DNA of 64,000 nucleotides from Uliginosibacterium gangwonense DSM 18521 (GCF_000373965.1 NZ_KB892838.1:122159-186158); one strand, 5' to 3'. Counted from the first letter of the stretch, positions 21,117 to 30,761 are shown. A program made the numbers and translations. Notes: generated by a model not told the origin, from the letters alone.

Positions 21117-21947
21117 CTAGGGATGCGATGCTGCCTGCTCAACGACACCCTCTACCGGCCAATAGTCTACGCGCTTGTAGTGCGCATAAAGGGCAGCCTC
21201 ATGCTGGCGGTCAAACTGAATTGTTTCGCTATAGGAGGGAGAATGCTCGACTGAATGACGAAGCAAATCCACCGAAACTCTTTTCTGAGCCCAATCGATA
21301 TCCTGAAACCACTCCGGCGCAATCACAACCTTGTGCCCCAACCACCAGTTGCTGGTGTTGACAATGATGTAGCGGATAGCCCAGGTTTTCTCGTCAATCA
21401 GATATCCATGCACATGGCCGATTTCTCCGTCAATGGCATGGATGTGATAGCCGGCTACAGCTGCACAGCTGCGTAAATGAGGGTCATCATCACGATGTTC
21501 GGCCTTCACCTTCTTCTCCTGTGAGGCTCGCATTTTCTTCATAGCCGCACGCTCTTCCTCACTACGAATGGCCATGGGCAAATACATATCCGGCATCATA
21601 CTGCCTGGGAACATATCAAGACCATCCCAATAATAGGGGTAGCCATAGTATTCAAGATACCGAATTTCATGCTGGCGCGAGACAGGTTTCTTGGTATCAA
21701 TATCCGGGCCATTCCGAATCTGATCAAGGCTTACAGACGTTGGCAGGATTTTCCGCCCCCAATCAAGTTGCTGAATTGCGTGGGTAAAAACCAATACCTT
21801 ACGACTCGACAACCAATCACCGGTTTCGACAACCAAATAGCGGATAACCCATTCATCATCATCAAAATAAAAATCTTTGACGCTACCAATATCTCCGTCC
21901 GTAGCGCCGATCGTGAAATTCTCCATCTGTTTCAATTCGCGTAGCAT
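21117..21947 (-). CDS. PRC-barrel domain protein (two PRC domains)
   Basis: A 276-residue soluble protein made of two PRC-barrel domains, each with a G-(D/E)-I-G-x-V/H pattern (DGDIGSVKDFYFDDDEW near residue 20, DGEIGHVHGYLIDEKTW near 180) followed by (I)RY(L/I)(V/I)V strands. They are joined by a charged linker with RSEEERAAMKKM. PRC-barrel proteins of this layout occur in stress gene clusters with BON and LemA genes. The molecular role is not known. The start ATG has AAAGGAT upstream. Confidence 0.85.
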   Translation of the reverse strand: MLRELKQMENFTIGATDGDIGSVKDFYFDDDEWVIRYLVVETGDWLSSRKVLVFTHAIQQLDWGRKILPTSVSLDQIRNGPDIDTKKPVSRQHEIRYLEYYGYPYYWDGLDMFPGSMMPDMYLPMAIRSEEERAAMKKMRASQEKKVKAEHRDDDPHLRSCAAVAGYHIHAIDGEIGHVHGYLIDEKTWAIRYIIVNTSNWWLGHKVVIAPEWFQDIDWAQKRVSVDLLRHSVEHSPSYSETIQFDRQHEAALYAHYKRVDYWPVEGVVEQAASHP

Positions 21948-22361
21948 CTAAATATCCTTTAGGTGAGTCGAGGCGTAGGTTTTGACCATGCCAGGGGAAA
22001 GAAATCGGTACCACACCTCTTTGTTACGCCAGATCTTTGAGGGAAACGCCATACTAGTTTGCTATGGCAAAACCTCTTAGTCTGTATGCCTGTGCACATA
22101 TGCAAACTCATAAAACACCTCCGCATGCAAAAAAATCCACCTTGCAACCCTGACTGATCTGAAAACCCGCAACCAACACCTGCGTACATCCTGCGTACGC
22201 TTGCCTTGGCGCTTCTGGCACCTCTACATATGTCCGGTGGCGCACAGACCCAACGCGCTAACATCTTCAGTATGAGTCGCACAGCAACCGTGCAGTTGAG
22301 GCCCCCTGCTCCCGCTGCTTGATGCTGATGCGTGTATGTATGGCCCTTGTGGAGAGATCAG
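21948..22361. other. Intergenic region between divergent stress genes
   Basis: This 414-base stretch separates the PRC-barrel gene (minus) from the LemA gene (plus), so it should hold promoters for both. I see no gene, clear hairpin or operator in it. Confidence 0.4.
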
Positions 22362-22994
22362 ATGCGGAAACTATGGCTTTTTCTTTCGGTTTTATTGGTA
22401 CTCATTCTGCCCGGCTGTGGCTACAACACTTTGCAAAGCAGCGATGAGCAAATCAAGGCAAGTTGGTCCGAAGTAGTTAACCAATATCAACGTCGTGCGG
22501 ATCTGGTGCCTAATCTCATCAATACTGTGAAGGGTTACGCAGCTCATGAGAAAGACGTACTGCTTGAAGTCACCAATGCGCGTGCCAAACTTGGCAGCAT
22601 GCAGGTAAGCCCTGAGACCCTCAACAACCCAGAGGCGTTTGCAAAATTTCAAAGTGCTCAAGGCGGGCTATCGGGGGCGCTTTCAAAAATGCTGATGGTA
22701 TCCGAAAACTATCCTCAATTGAAAGCAGACGCGAGTTTCCGCGATTTACAGGCGCAACTTGAAGGTACAGAAAACCGCATTACGGTTGCACGCAATCGGT
22801 ATATCCAGTCGGTACTGACCTACAATGTGACAGTGCGCTCCTTTCCTTCCAACCTGACGGCAATGGCATTGAGATACAAAGCGAAACCGAACTTCGCTGT
22901 TGAAAATGAAAAAGAAATCGCCAAGCCTCCCATCGTTGATTTTGACTCAGCTCCAGCCAAAACCACGGCGGCCTCTTCGGGAGCCCCCTCGTGA
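22362..22994 (+). CDS. lemA: LemA family lipoprotein
   Basis: A 210-residue LemA protein. The signal ends in LILPGC, so it is lipid-modified or anchored by this helix. The body is helical with the family hallmarks NQYQRRADLVPNLINTVKGY, ENRITVARNRYIQSVLTYN and VRSFPSN. The start ATG at 22362 has GGAGA six bases upstream; an ATG 30 bases earlier lacks a site. The stop overlaps the start of the TPM gene (GTGA). LemA and TPM proteins often co-occur, and their joint role at the envelope is not settled. Confidence 0.93.
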   Translation: MRKLWLFLSVLLVLILPGCGYNTLQSSDEQIKASWSEVVNQYQRRADLVPNLINTVKGYAAHEKDVLLEVTNARAKLGSMQVSPETLNNPEAFAKFQSAQGGLSGALSKMLMVSENYPQLKADASFRDLQAQLEGTENRITVARNRYIQSVLTYNVTVRSFPSNLTAMALRYKAKPNFAVENEKEIAKPPIVDFDSAPAKTTAASSGAPS

Positions 22995-23833
22995 CCGCAG
23001 CAAACATAGCCAGAGTTCCATTTGCAGCACTCATGTTTTGCTGGTCAGTCATGGTGGGGGCTCAAATCCCTGTACCGCCCCTGACCGAACATCTCATTGA
23101 CCAGACCTCAACGCTCAGCGGGGAACAGATCACGATATTAGATCAGACATTGCAAGCACTTGAAGCCCGTAAAGGCAGTCAGCTTGCGGTACTCATAGTT
23201 GCAAGTACAGCCCCCGAAACTATTGAGCAATACGCCATGCGCGTTGCAGAGCAATGGAAGCTGGGGCGCAAAAAAATTGATGATGGCGCGATTCTGCTCA
23301 TAGCAAAGTCTGACCATGTGGTACGCATTGAGGTCGGTTATGGCCTTGAAGGCGCGCTCAATGATGCAACAAGCAAGCGCATCATCAGCGAGATCATCAC
23401 GCCTCGTTTCAAACAGGGAGACTACTACGGAGGCATTAGCGCCGGGGTGAACCAGATTATTCACGTTGTTGACGGAGAGCCCTTACCTGCTCCCTCTTCA
23501 AGCTCAAATGAGAACGCTCAAGAGATAGGGAAATATACTCCAATCGTCTTCATACTTGCGTTAGTCCTTGGCGGCATATTGCGTACCGTCCTAGGCAGAT
23601 TCCCCAGCGCACTTATAACAGGTGGAGGCGTTGGGGTGATTGCCTGGCTCTTTGCCGGCGCACTATCCATTGCATTGAGCGCTGGTTTTATGGCCCTCGC
23701 ATTTACTTTGCTAAGCGGCAGCAGCGGGCTGCTGGGTGGATTTGGCACAGGCGGATCGGGTGGAGGCCGCGGTGGCGGATTCGGCGGTGGGGGAGGTGGA
23801 TTTGGCGGCGGCGGAGCCTCAGGACGGTGGTAA
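22991..23833 (+). CDS. TPM domain membrane protein, YgcG-like
   Basis: A 280-residue secreted protein. It has a signal peptide, a TPM (TPM_phosphatase/YgcG) domain at about residues 30-165 with LTEHLIDQTSTLS, GSQLAVLIVAST and GYGLEGALNDATSKRI, then two to three hydrophobic segments and a Gly-rich tail that probably anchors it. The C-terminus is a run of Gly/Phe repeats with low complexity. The GTG start overlaps the lemA stop by four bases, so the two are translationally coupled. A further TPM gene follows after two bases. Orthologues are called YgcG; the biochemical role is not clear. Confidence 0.9.
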   Translation: MTAANIARVPFAALMFCWSVMVGAQIPVPPLTEHLIDQTSTLSGEQITILDQTLQALEARKGSQLAVLIVASTAPETIEQYAMRVAEQWKLGRKKIDDGAILLIAKSDHVVRIEVGYGLEGALNDATSKRIISEIITPRFKQGDYYGGISAGVNQIIHVVDGEPLPAPSSSSNENAQEIGKYTPIVFILALVLGGILRTVLGRFPSALITGGGVGVIAWLFAGALSIALSAGFMALAFTLLSGSSGLLGGFGTGGSGGGRGGGFGGGGGGFGGGGASGRW

Positions 23834-23835
23834 CC

Positions 23836-24333
23836 ATGAATATCAAACGCATTGCAAAGCATCTGACAATGACCCCCGGTCGGGTCAAACGCACTTTTCC
23901 AAAGCAGACACTACTGATCATTGGGCAAGAGATCACATTAGGTGAGGCAACACACTGCGGAGAAATCCGCTTTGCAGTAGAGGGGGCTCTTCATGGCATG
24001 CCACTCTTCAAAGGGCAGTCCGGAAGAGAACGTGCCATCGAAATATTTTCGCAACTGCGAATATGGGACACCGAATACAACAGTGGGGTACTGGTTTATG
24101 TATTGCTTGCCGATCGGCACGTTGAAATCGTGGCAGACCGCGGAATACACGCCAGAGTGGGCGCAGAAGAATGGGAGAAGATATGCCACATGATGGAAAC
24201 AGATTTTGTCAAAGGTAACTACGAAGGTGGTGTGACTCACGGTATTCAAGCCATTACGCGCCATCTAACAAAGCACTTTCCTATATCCCTGAAAAAGCAC
24301 AATGAATTGCCAGACACACCTATTGTGCTTTAA
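23836..24333 (+). CDS. Cytoplasmic TPM domain protein
   Basis: A 165-residue TPM domain protein without a signal peptide. It shows the same core as the preceding gene (EGALHGMPLFKGQSGRERA, WDTEYNSGVLVYVLLADRH, GNYEGGVTHGIQAI). The start ATG at 23836 is two bases after the upstream stop; a GTG at 23827 is also possible. It closes a lemA-TPM-TPM operon and overlaps the convergent transaldolase gene by 14 bases. Confidence 0.86.
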   Translation: MNIKRIAKHLTMTPGRVKRTFPKQTLLIIGQEITLGEATHCGEIRFAVEGALHGMPLFKGQSGRERAIEIFSQLRIWDTEYNSGVLVYVLLADRHVEIVADRGIHARVGAEEWEKICHMMETDFVKGNYEGGVTHGIQAITRHLTKHFPISLKKHNELPDTPIVL

Positions 24334-25408
24334 TCATGGCAGCAGTCTTTTCCTCGATTTTCGCGATGAGTGCAAGCCAGGATTTGTTGAACGACTCGGC
24401 CCCTTCATGTTGAAGCCTTGCAGCGAGCGCAGTATCATCAATCGACACATTACGAAACTCCTCTATCACTTTTTCCGAAACATCATCACCAAAGCCCAAA
24501 CAGGAACCCGCTTGACCATGATCGGCGAATGCCAGCAGGGTTTTCTCTGGCATCGTGTTGATAGTTTTTGGGGCAACAAGCGCTTCGACGTATAGTGTGT
24601 CACGTGCATCTGGGTCCTTGGTGCCAGTGCTGGCCCACAACAGGCGTTGCGGATGCGCGCCAGCATCTTCTAGCTTGCGCCAGTTCTTTGAGGCAAGCAG
24701 TTCGAGATAGGTATGGTATGTGTGCATTGCTACGGCAATCCCAAGTCGATTATGCAGCGCAAGCGGCGTTTCTTTGGCAACAGCGGCATCCCAACGGCTA
24801 ACAAACAAAGAGGCAACCGACCCAACCTTTGGATCGAGCCCAACATCAAGACGGCGCTGAATACCACTCATATAAGCGTGGGCGGCAGCCAAATATTGAT
24901 CACGCGAAAATAGTAGCGTGACATTAACAGGTACTCCTGCAAAAATCGACTCTTCCATCGCCGCTATCCCCGCTTCTGTTCCGGGAATCTTGATGAAAAG
25001 ATTCGGGCGAGCAGCTCGCATATACAAGTCTGCAGCAACCTTCACCGTGATGGCTGTGTTATTTGCCAGCAACGGCGAGACTTCAAGCGAGACCCAGCCA
25101 TCAACACCTTTTGTGGCATCAAAAATCGGCCGGAATAGATCGGCTGCACGTGTCAGATCCTGCAGTGCGAGCTCAAAGAAAAGCGCTTCACTCTTGAAGC
25201 CTTTTGCAGCCAATTCTTTGATAGCTTCGTCATAAGCAGTGCCGTTACTCATAGCATGTTCAAAAATAGTCGGATTGGAAGTCAGCCCTGTCACCGACAG
25301 ATCCTTGATATAACGCTCCAGCGTACCATCGTCGAGTAGATCACGCGTAATATTGTCGAGCCAGATCGATTGGTCTGAGTTGTGCAGTTTCTTAGTATTG
25401 GCATTCAT
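24320..25408 (-). CDS. tal: Transaldolase
   Basis: Transaldolase moves a three-carbon unit between sedoheptulose-7-phosphate and glyceraldehyde-3-phosphate in the non-oxidative pentose phosphate pathway. The 362 residues match the longer bacterial subfamily. The Schiff-base lysine is Lys140 in LFIKIPGTEAG. Also visible are TSNPTIFEHAM near residue 43, NVTLLFSRDQYL and LWASTGTKDP. The 3' end overlaps the convergent TPM gene by 14 bases. It is followed on the same strand by 6-phosphogluconate dehydrogenase upstream and stands opposite phosphoketolase, so sugar flow through pentose phosphates is the theme here. Confidence 0.95.
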   Translation of the reverse strand: MNANTKKLHNSDQSIWLDNITRDLLDDGTLERYIKDLSVTGLTSNPTIFEHAMSNGTAYDEAIKELAAKGFKSEALFFELALQDLTRAADLFRPIFDATKGVDGWVSLEVSPLLANNTAITVKVAADLYMRAARPNLFIKIPGTEAGIAAMEESIFAGVPVNVTLLFSRDQYLAAAHAYMSGIQRRLDVGLDPKVGSVASLFVSRWDAAVAKETPLALHNRLGIAVAMHTYHTYLELLASKNWRKLEDAGAHPQRLLWASTGTKDPDARDTLYVEALVAPKTINTMPEKTLLAFADHGQAGSCLGFGDDVSEKVIEEFRNVSIDDTALAARLQHEGAESFNKSWLALIAKIEEKTAAMIKAQ

Positions 25409-25488
25409 GGCTTATTTCTTTCAAGGTAAGGCAACATGCTGTTTGCCCTGCTTCGCTCACTGATGCGCGGCGGGTGTCGAGTCTCTAC

Positions 25489-26529
25489 TTATTTCGAGTT
25501 GCTGGTTGAAGGTTTCTCAGCCGCCTTCTCAACGTGCCCACCAAATTCATGCCGCATGGCCGACAACACCCGATTGGCAAAATCATCTTCGCCGCGCGAG
25601 CTAAAGCGTGAGTAAAGCGCAGCGCTCAGCACAGGCACTGGCACTGCTTCGTCAATGGCGGCCTGGATTGTCCAGCGCCCTTCGCCCGAATCAGAAACCT
25701 GGCCATGGAAATCGGTCAGCTCAGAGTCTGCCACTAACGCAGTAGCTGCCAGATCAAGCAACCATGAAGCAATAACACTGCCACGCCGCCATACCTCGGC
25801 TATTTCGGGCAAGTTCATGTTGTACTGGTACAACTCCGGCTGGCGCAGTGGTGTCGTCTCAGCATCTTTAGCCTGATCCGCTTTGCCAACATTGGCGCTG
25901 CGCAGAATGTTAAGCCCTTCGGCATAAGCAGCCATGACTCCATACTCAATGCCATTATGAACCATTTTGACGAAGTGACCCGCACCACTTGAGCCGCAAT
26001 GCAAATAGCCTTGCTCTGCACTGCTGATGGCATTGTCGCGTCCTGGCGTGCGCATGATCGTGCCAGCGCTGGGCGCCAATGTTGCAAACAAGGGCTCCAG
26101 GTGCCGCACAATCGCCTCCTCCCCACCAATCATCAGGCAGTATCCGCGATCAAGCCCTGCAATCCCACCACTGGTCCCTACATCGACATAATGAATGCCT
26201 TTACTCTTCAACTCATTCGCGCGACGAATGTCATCGTGATAATAGGAATTACCACCATCGATGACAATGTCGCCCTTATCAAGCAATGGCAATAAACTAA
26301 CAATGATCTCGTCGACAAAAGCGGCCGGAACCATTAACCATATAGCGCGAGGTGGCGCCAACGCAACGACCAGCGCCTCCAGAGAGGATGTGCTAACCGC
26401 GCCTGTGGCGACAAGACGCCTGACGGCCGCTGCATCACGATCGTTGACCACGCAGTGATGCCCCCCCTGTATCAGGCGATCTGTCATACTCGCGCCCATG
26501 CGTCCAAGTCCAACCATGCCAATCTGCAT
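25489..26529 (-). CDS. gnd: 6-phosphogluconate dehydrogenase (decarboxylating)
   Basis: A 346-residue short-form enzyme (GndA/YqeC type) that oxidises 6-phosphogluconate to ribulose-5-phosphate. Visible are the NAD(P) fold GLGRMG (7-12), IDGGNSYYHDD near residue 90, VDVGTSGGIAGLDRGYCLMIGG with the catalytic loop, and the FVKMVHNGIEYGVM motif with the catalytic Lys. The short form is common next to a zwf homologue, but none is present here. It has a start ATG at 26529 with GAGGATGAGCG upstream, and lies 80 bases upstream of the transaldolase gene on the same strand. Confidence 0.94.
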   Translation of the reverse strand: MQIGMVGLGRMGASMTDRLIQGGHHCVVNDRDAAAVRRLVATGAVSTSSLEALVVALAPPRAIWLMVPAAFVDEIIVSLLPLLDKGDIVIDGGNSYYHDDIRRANELKSKGIHYVDVGTSGGIAGLDRGYCLMIGGEEAIVRHLEPLFATLAPSAGTIMRTPGRDNAISSAEQGYLHCGSSGAGHFVKMVHNGIEYGVMAAYAEGLNILRSANVGKADQAKDAETTPLRQPELYQYNMNLPEIAEVWRRGSVIASWLLDLAATALVADSELTDFHGQVSDSGEGRWTIQAAIDEAVPVPVLSAALYSRFSSRGEDDFANRVLSAMRHEFGGHVEKAAEKPSTSNSK

Positions 26530-26964
26530 CGCTCATCCTCACTTCTGGATTCATAGCGTGTAACAGTGCCACACGCTCAAAACACTACTTGAAATTCGAG
26601 AAACGTTGCCACTCAATCACTAAACTCCAAAAATGGATATTGAGCAGCATTTTCCAAAACCAGAGAAATTTCTACCAGGCAAACAAATTTGCGACTGCAC
26701 GATGCGCGTAACGGTGTCTGAACGTCTGTCTGCTGGCGTACAGACAGCAAGCTGTCGTAGGCGGAAAAATCTCAAAATACGAGGCATCAAACAAACACTC
26801 TTTTTGCCCAGAGCGAATTGGCGGCTTCGCTTCGAGAGGCAACGGGAAAACCGCTGCTATCTTTGATCTGCGGTACCCAGAAGCTGAATCACGAAGAGTT
26901 TGAGAAAAATTGTGGATGTATTTCAATCCGTGTGTTTCAGATGAAAGAACGAGGCTCTTGAATT
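26530..26964. other. Intergenic region between gnd and phosphoketolase
   Basis: A 435-base divergent region that should hold the promoters of gnd and of the phosphoketolase gene. It contains short open frames but none with a ribosome binding site and coding character. I see no clear operator. Confidence 0.4.
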
Positions 26965-29349
26965 ATGACTCTTCCCAGTCTTACCCCCGATCTGCTTCAA
27001 AAGATGGATGCTTACTGGCGCGCCGCCAATTATCTTTCCGTCGGCCAGATATACCTCTTCGACAATCCGCTGCTCAAACGCCCGCTGGCTCTTTCGGATG
27101 TCAAGCACATGCTGCTCGGGCACTGGGGAACAACACCGGGGCAAAATTTCATTTATGTACACCTGAACCGAATCATCAACAAGTATGATTTAGACATGAT
27201 TTATGTGTCAGGGCCTGGGCATGGCGGCCCGGCTGTAGTTGCCAATACTTACCTTGAAGGAACCTATAGTGAAGTCTATCCAGACATCAGCCAAGATGAA
27301 GCGGGTCTGAAGAAGCTCTTTCGTCAGTTTTCGTTTCCAGGCGGGATCCCCAGTCATGCATCCCCTGAATGTCCGGGTTCTATTCACGAAGGCGGCGAAT
27401 TGGGTTACTCGCTGAGCCATGCCTTCGGTGCAGTGCTTGACAGCCCAGAGCTTATCGTGGCCTGCGTGATAGGTGATGGCGAGGCAGAAACCGGACCACT
27501 GGCAACAGCCTGGCACTCAAACAAATTTATTGACCCGGCAAGTGATGGCGCAGTATTACCTATCCTGCATCTTAATGGCTGGAAAATAGCCAATCCTACA
27601 GTGCTTGCACGCATCACCCACGAAGAGTTGGACCAACTGCTACGTGGCTATGGCTGGACGCCTCTGTTCGTTGAGGGCGATGAGCCCGAGCTGATGCACA
27701 AGGCCATGGCCGCTGTACTTGATCTGGCCATTGAGCAGATCAAACACATTCAGCACAACGCCCGCGACAACGGTGATCTCATCAGACCGCGCTGGCCCAT
27801 GATCGTGCTACGTTCCCCAAAAGGCTGGACCGGGCCAAAGGTGGTCGATCGCCAGCCAATAGAAGGCAACTTCCGTTCGCATCAAGTACCGATTTCAGAC
27901 CCGACTACCCATCCCGAACATCTGCAGTTGCTGGAAAACTGGCTCAAGAGCTATCACCCAGAAACGCTATTCGATGAGTCTGGGGCTTTGAAGGCTGAAC
28001 TGGCTGAACTTGCGCCGAGGGGCGTAAGGCGCATGGGCACCAATCCGCATGCAAATGGTGGTTTGCTTATGCGCGATCTGCGCATGCCAGATTTTCGTGA
28101 ATATGCACAATCAGTACCACAGCCCGGTATACGCGGCAACGGTGATACGCGGGTGCTTGCACTCTTCCTGCGTGATGTAGCCAAGCTCAACGACAGACAG
28201 CGCAATTTTCGCATATTCGGCCCGGATGAGACTATGTCAAATGGTCTGGCAGCAGTATTCGAAACGACGGCACGTCAATGGGATGCCGCAACCGAACCCA
28301 ACGATGAATTCCTCGCTCCGAGCGGACGCGTGCTGGACTCCATGCTGAGCGAACATCAATGCGAGGGCTGGCTTGAAGGCTACCTGCTGACCGGGCGGCA
28401 TGGCCTCTTTAACTGCTACGAGGCCTTCATTCATATCATCGATTCGATGTTCAACCAACACGCAAAATGGCTGACTGTGACCGCCCACATCCCATGGCGC
28501 CACAAAATCCCCTCATTGAACTATCTGCTGGCCTCACACGTTTGGCGACAAGATCACAACGGCTTTACGCATCAGGACCCCGGCTTCATTGATCACGTGG
28601 TCAACAAGAAAGCCGACGTAGTACGCGTCTATTTGCCCCCAGATGCTAACTGTTTGTTGTCCGTGATGGACCATTGTCTGCGCAGCCACCATTATGTTAA
28701 CGTCGTGATCGCTGGCAAGCACCCCGCCCCACAGTGGTTGACCATTGAAGAGGCAACCAAGCATTGCGCTGATGGCATTGGCATCTGGCAATGGGCTAGC
28801 AACGATCAGGGGGTTGCACCAGACCTCATCATGGCTTGCTGCGGTGATGTGCCGACACTGGAAACTCTGGCAGCAGTTGCGATTCTGCGTGAACATCTAC
28901 CCGAGTTGACAATTCGCGTCATTAACGTTGTTGACCTGATGCGTCTGCAACCACGCTCAGAACATCCTCATGGCCTGGCAGACGTGGATTTCGATGAAAT
29001 GTTTACAAAAGACAAGCCCGTCATCTTCGCTTATCACGCCTATCCGTGGCTAATTCATCGATTGACGTATCGACGTACCAACCACCGCAATATCCACGTT
29101 CGCGGCTACAAGGAAGAAGGCACAATTACTACACCCTTTGATATGACGGTACTCAACGAACTGGATCGCTTTCACTTGGTCATCGACGCCCTTGATCGTC
29201 TACCCCAGTGTGGTGACAAGGGCATCTACCTTAAGCTGCAACTCAAGGACAAGCTGACCAAGCACCAGCAGTACATCAATACCAATGGTCAAGACATGCC
29301 TGAGATCCGCGACTGGCAATGGCCCGTGACGCTGGGAGTCAACTCATAA
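26965..29349 (+). CDS. xfp: Phosphoketolase
   Basis: Phosphoketolase splits xylulose-5-phosphate (and in some members fructose-6-phosphate) with phosphate into acetyl phosphate and a shorter sugar phosphate. The 794 residues match the family. The TPP-binding motif is [19 protein letters not shown] at 170-188. Others are GPGHGGPA near residue 83 and the signature [14 protein letters not shown]. The start ATG has GAGG about 11 bases upstream. It pairs with gnd and tal on the other side and with PPK2 further left. No acetate kinase gene is in the window. Which sugar is preferred cannot be told from the sequence. Confidence 0.96.
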   Translation: MTLPSLTPDLLQKMDAYWRAANYLSVGQIYLFDNPLLKRPLALSDVKHMLLGHWGTTPGQNFIYVHLNRIINKYDLDMIYVSGPGHGGPAVVANTYLEGTYSEVYPDISQDEAGLKKLFRQFSFPGGIPSHASPECPGSIHEGGELGYSLSHAFGAVLDSPELIVACVIGDGEAETGPLATAWHSNKFIDPASDGAVLPILHLNGWKIANPTVLARITHEELDQLLRGYGWTPLFVEGDEPELMHKAMAAVLDLAIEQIKHIQHNARDNGDLIRPRWPMIVLRSPKGWTGPKVVDRQPIEGNFRSHQVPISDPTTHPEHLQLLENWLKSYHPETLFDESGALKAELAELAPRGVRRMGTNPHANGGLLMRDLRMPDFREYAQSVPQPGIRGNGDTRVLALFLRDVAKLNDRQRNFRIFGPDETMSNGLAAVFETTARQWDAATEPNDEFLAPSGRVLDSMLSEHQCEGWLEGYLLTGRHGLFNCYEAFIHIIDSMFNQHAKWLTVTAHIPWRHKIPSLNYLLASHVWRQDHNGFTHQDPGFIDHVVNKKADVVRVYLPPDANCLLSVMDHCLRSHHYVNVVIAGKHPAPQWLTIEEATKHCADGIGIWQWASNDQGVAPDLIMACCGDVPTLETLAAVAILREHLPELTIRVINVVDLMRLQPRSEHPHGLADVDFDEMFTKDKPVIFAYHAYPWLIHRLTYRRTNHRNIHVRGYKEEGTITTPFDMTVLNELDRFHLVIDALDRLPQCGDKGIYLKLQLKDKLTKHQQYINTNGQDMPEIRDWQWPVTLGVNS

Positions 29350-29374
29350 TGAAGCTGGGCTCAAGCCGCAGAAA

Positions 29375-29787
29375 AGGGCTTTAGAGTCTATCCTTAAGTA
29401 GTGGATAATGTCATTTTCATGTTTTATGAGTTCAAATGGATATGCCATCGTGGGAAGTGATAGATGAGTTCTGGAGTCGTGTAGAACCCCTCATTCCTCC
29501 CAAGGCAGGGCGCACGACAGATAAGGATTTTGTCCGCAAAGCTGGGGCGGTGCGCAAACCCAAGCCTGCGCACCGGGTGTCAATGGAAGGCCTTGCCGTT
29601 CGAGCGTTTTGGCAGCGCCAGTGCAATTCATAAGCATTTTCTGGATTGGGAGAAGGCGGGATTGTTTGAAGCCATCTGGCGTGCGGGATTGGCTGAATAC
29701 GACGAACTGGAAGGAATTGCCTGGCGCTGGCAGAGCATTGACGGGGCCATGATGAAAGCGCCGTTGGCACAAGAGGAAGTGAGGCCT
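29375..29787 (+). mobile_element. IS5-family (IS427-like) element, 3'-truncated and internally deleted
   Basis: The left end has a GAGTCTATCC motif near 29380. From 29436 the frame reads MPSWEVIDEFWSRVEPLIPP and RKAGAVRKPKP, the N-terminus of an IS5-family transposase. The frame is then lost (about 29570) and resumes one frame over with LRTGCQWKALPFERFGSASA, DWEKAGLFEAIW and WRWQSIDGAMMKAPLAQE, the first catalytic Asp region. It stops at about 29787 where unrelated coding begins. The DDE triad is incomplete and the right end is missing, so it is inactive. Confidence 0.7.
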
Positions 29788-30216
29788 AAACCTCACATTA
29801 TCGAAATGGGGTTCCGAGCGAGCGCGTTCGGCATTGAGGTCAAGTCGCCCATTTCTTCAGAGAGCGTTAAGAAGCTTTTGGATTGCGTCCTGCAGTCCTA
29901 TACATACACACTCTGCGAGTTCTCTGGGGTGCGACCCGACTTTGTCCTCATCTATCCCGAGGCCCAACACTTCTTCGATTACGATTTCCAGAAAAAGTAC
30001 AAAGGCGACGAACGGAACAAGTTCAGACCGGAGGAAGTTCGAATGGTCCGTCGCATCATGCAGCGCGCCAATGTTGGTGAGCTTGTTGTGTCGGAACGCA
30101 ACCATTACGAAATTAAGTTCGCGGCCAGTCGGTACTTCGACCCAATTCGCGGCCAAACGCGCATTGATAATCTTGGGACAACTCGTCGTGTTGGCTCTCG
30201 CAAGCTATCGGCATAG
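29788..30216 (+). pseudogene. 3' fragment of an unknown gene fused to the IS remnant
   Basis: The frame of the transposase remnant continues without stop for 142 residues to TAG at 30214-30216. The peptide has an FGIEVKSP stretch, an aromatic-rich SYTYTLCEFSGVRPDFVLIYP segment and a basic middle part. A short E-x-K motif after a beta strand is compatible with a PD-(D/E)xK nuclease fold, but this is a guess. The join with the IS piece has no start or ribosome binding site, so it is probably a fragment of a gene whose 5' part is lost. Confidence 0.4.
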
Positions 30217-30413
30217 CCCCTCCGTCAACCGGTTACGTCGAACGCTGAACGACCGCTATCCAAAACTCTGACCGTTTAAGTCGACCTTGAGGACCAATGA
30301 AGCATTGAAGCAAGATTGGCGACCGATATCGGCCACAACCGGTCAGTTACCGACAATGAATTCTGTGGAAACGAAGGTCTGGTCATCCATCAACAAGAGT
30401 CGTTGGGAGTAAT

Positions 30414-30447
30414 CCACGGTCGAGCCACAGACGAACCTCGACCGTGG
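30414..30447. repeat. Perfect inverted repeat in a gene-free stretch
   Basis: An 11-bp perfect inverted repeat (CCACGGTCGAG at 30414-30424, CTCGACCGTGG at 30437-30447) with a 12-base loop. It lies in the roughly 316-base stretch between the IS-fused fragment and the small gene at 30533, which otherwise shows no gene. Part of this stretch (30320-30350) vaguely resembles the dispersed repeat at 4866-5050. Confidence 0.4.
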
Positions 30448-30532
30448 TGGATGTTGAAACTCCGGGGGAACCTCAAACCCTTGGCGATTTACCTAGCGTA
30501 TGTCACCACCGGGTTTTTTCGAGCAGCACTTA

Positions 30533-30697
30533 TTAAGTCAAGTGATAGCTCGCCGCAGTGGCAGAAAGCTGGGTTGCTTCACCGAAATGCATGGAGATGT
30601 TATACGGGAGAGCAAGAAAAGCCACAACCATAATTGACACAACACAGCCAAATATGACCATGAACATGTCCTTTGCGAAACTGGGTTGTTTTGTCAT
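30533..30697 (-). CDS. Small membrane protein, 54 aa
   Basis: A 54-residue protein starting at ATG 30697 with AGAGG eight to nine bases upstream. It has a short basic N-terminus, one hydrophobic helix (MFMVIFGCVVSIMVVAFLAL), then a short tail ending at TAA 30535-30533. It is preceded by a promoter-like region with a PmrA/QseB-type direct repeat (30745-30761). I recognise no family. Single-helix membrane proteins of this size under two-component control often act as small regulators of envelope enzymes, but that is only an analogy. Confidence 0.6.
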   Translation of the reverse strand: MTKQPSFAKDMFMVIFGCVVSIMVVAFLALPYNISMHFGEATQLSATAASYHLT

Positions 30698-30728
30698 TTT
30701 GGTATTCCTCTGTTGACGACGTGAGGCC

Positions 30729-30761
30729 AGTGTAAGGCGCCTATCTTAAGAGATACTTAAC
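30729..30761 (-). promoter_or_regulatory. PmrA/QseB-type response regulator box and -10
   Basis: On the minus strand GTTAAG-TATCT-CTTAAG (30761-30745) is a direct repeat of two 6-base half-sites 11 bp apart, the layout bound by PmrA/QseB-type OmpR-family regulators. TACACT (30734-30729) is a possible -10 nine to ten bases downstream, so the box sits at the -35 position. The start codon of the 54-residue gene follows 32 bases later. The match to the published box is from memory. The rest of 30762-31025 shows no gene. Confidence 0.5.

Noticed and set aside
23736..23936. Frames opposite the Gly-rich tail of the TPM protein
   Set aside because: They come from the low-complexity GGX repeats and have no independent support.
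30316..30633. 105-codon plus-strand frame after the IS remnant
   Set aside because: It has no ribosome binding site, its composition is not protein-like, and it runs over an inverted repeat and the small gene on the other strand.
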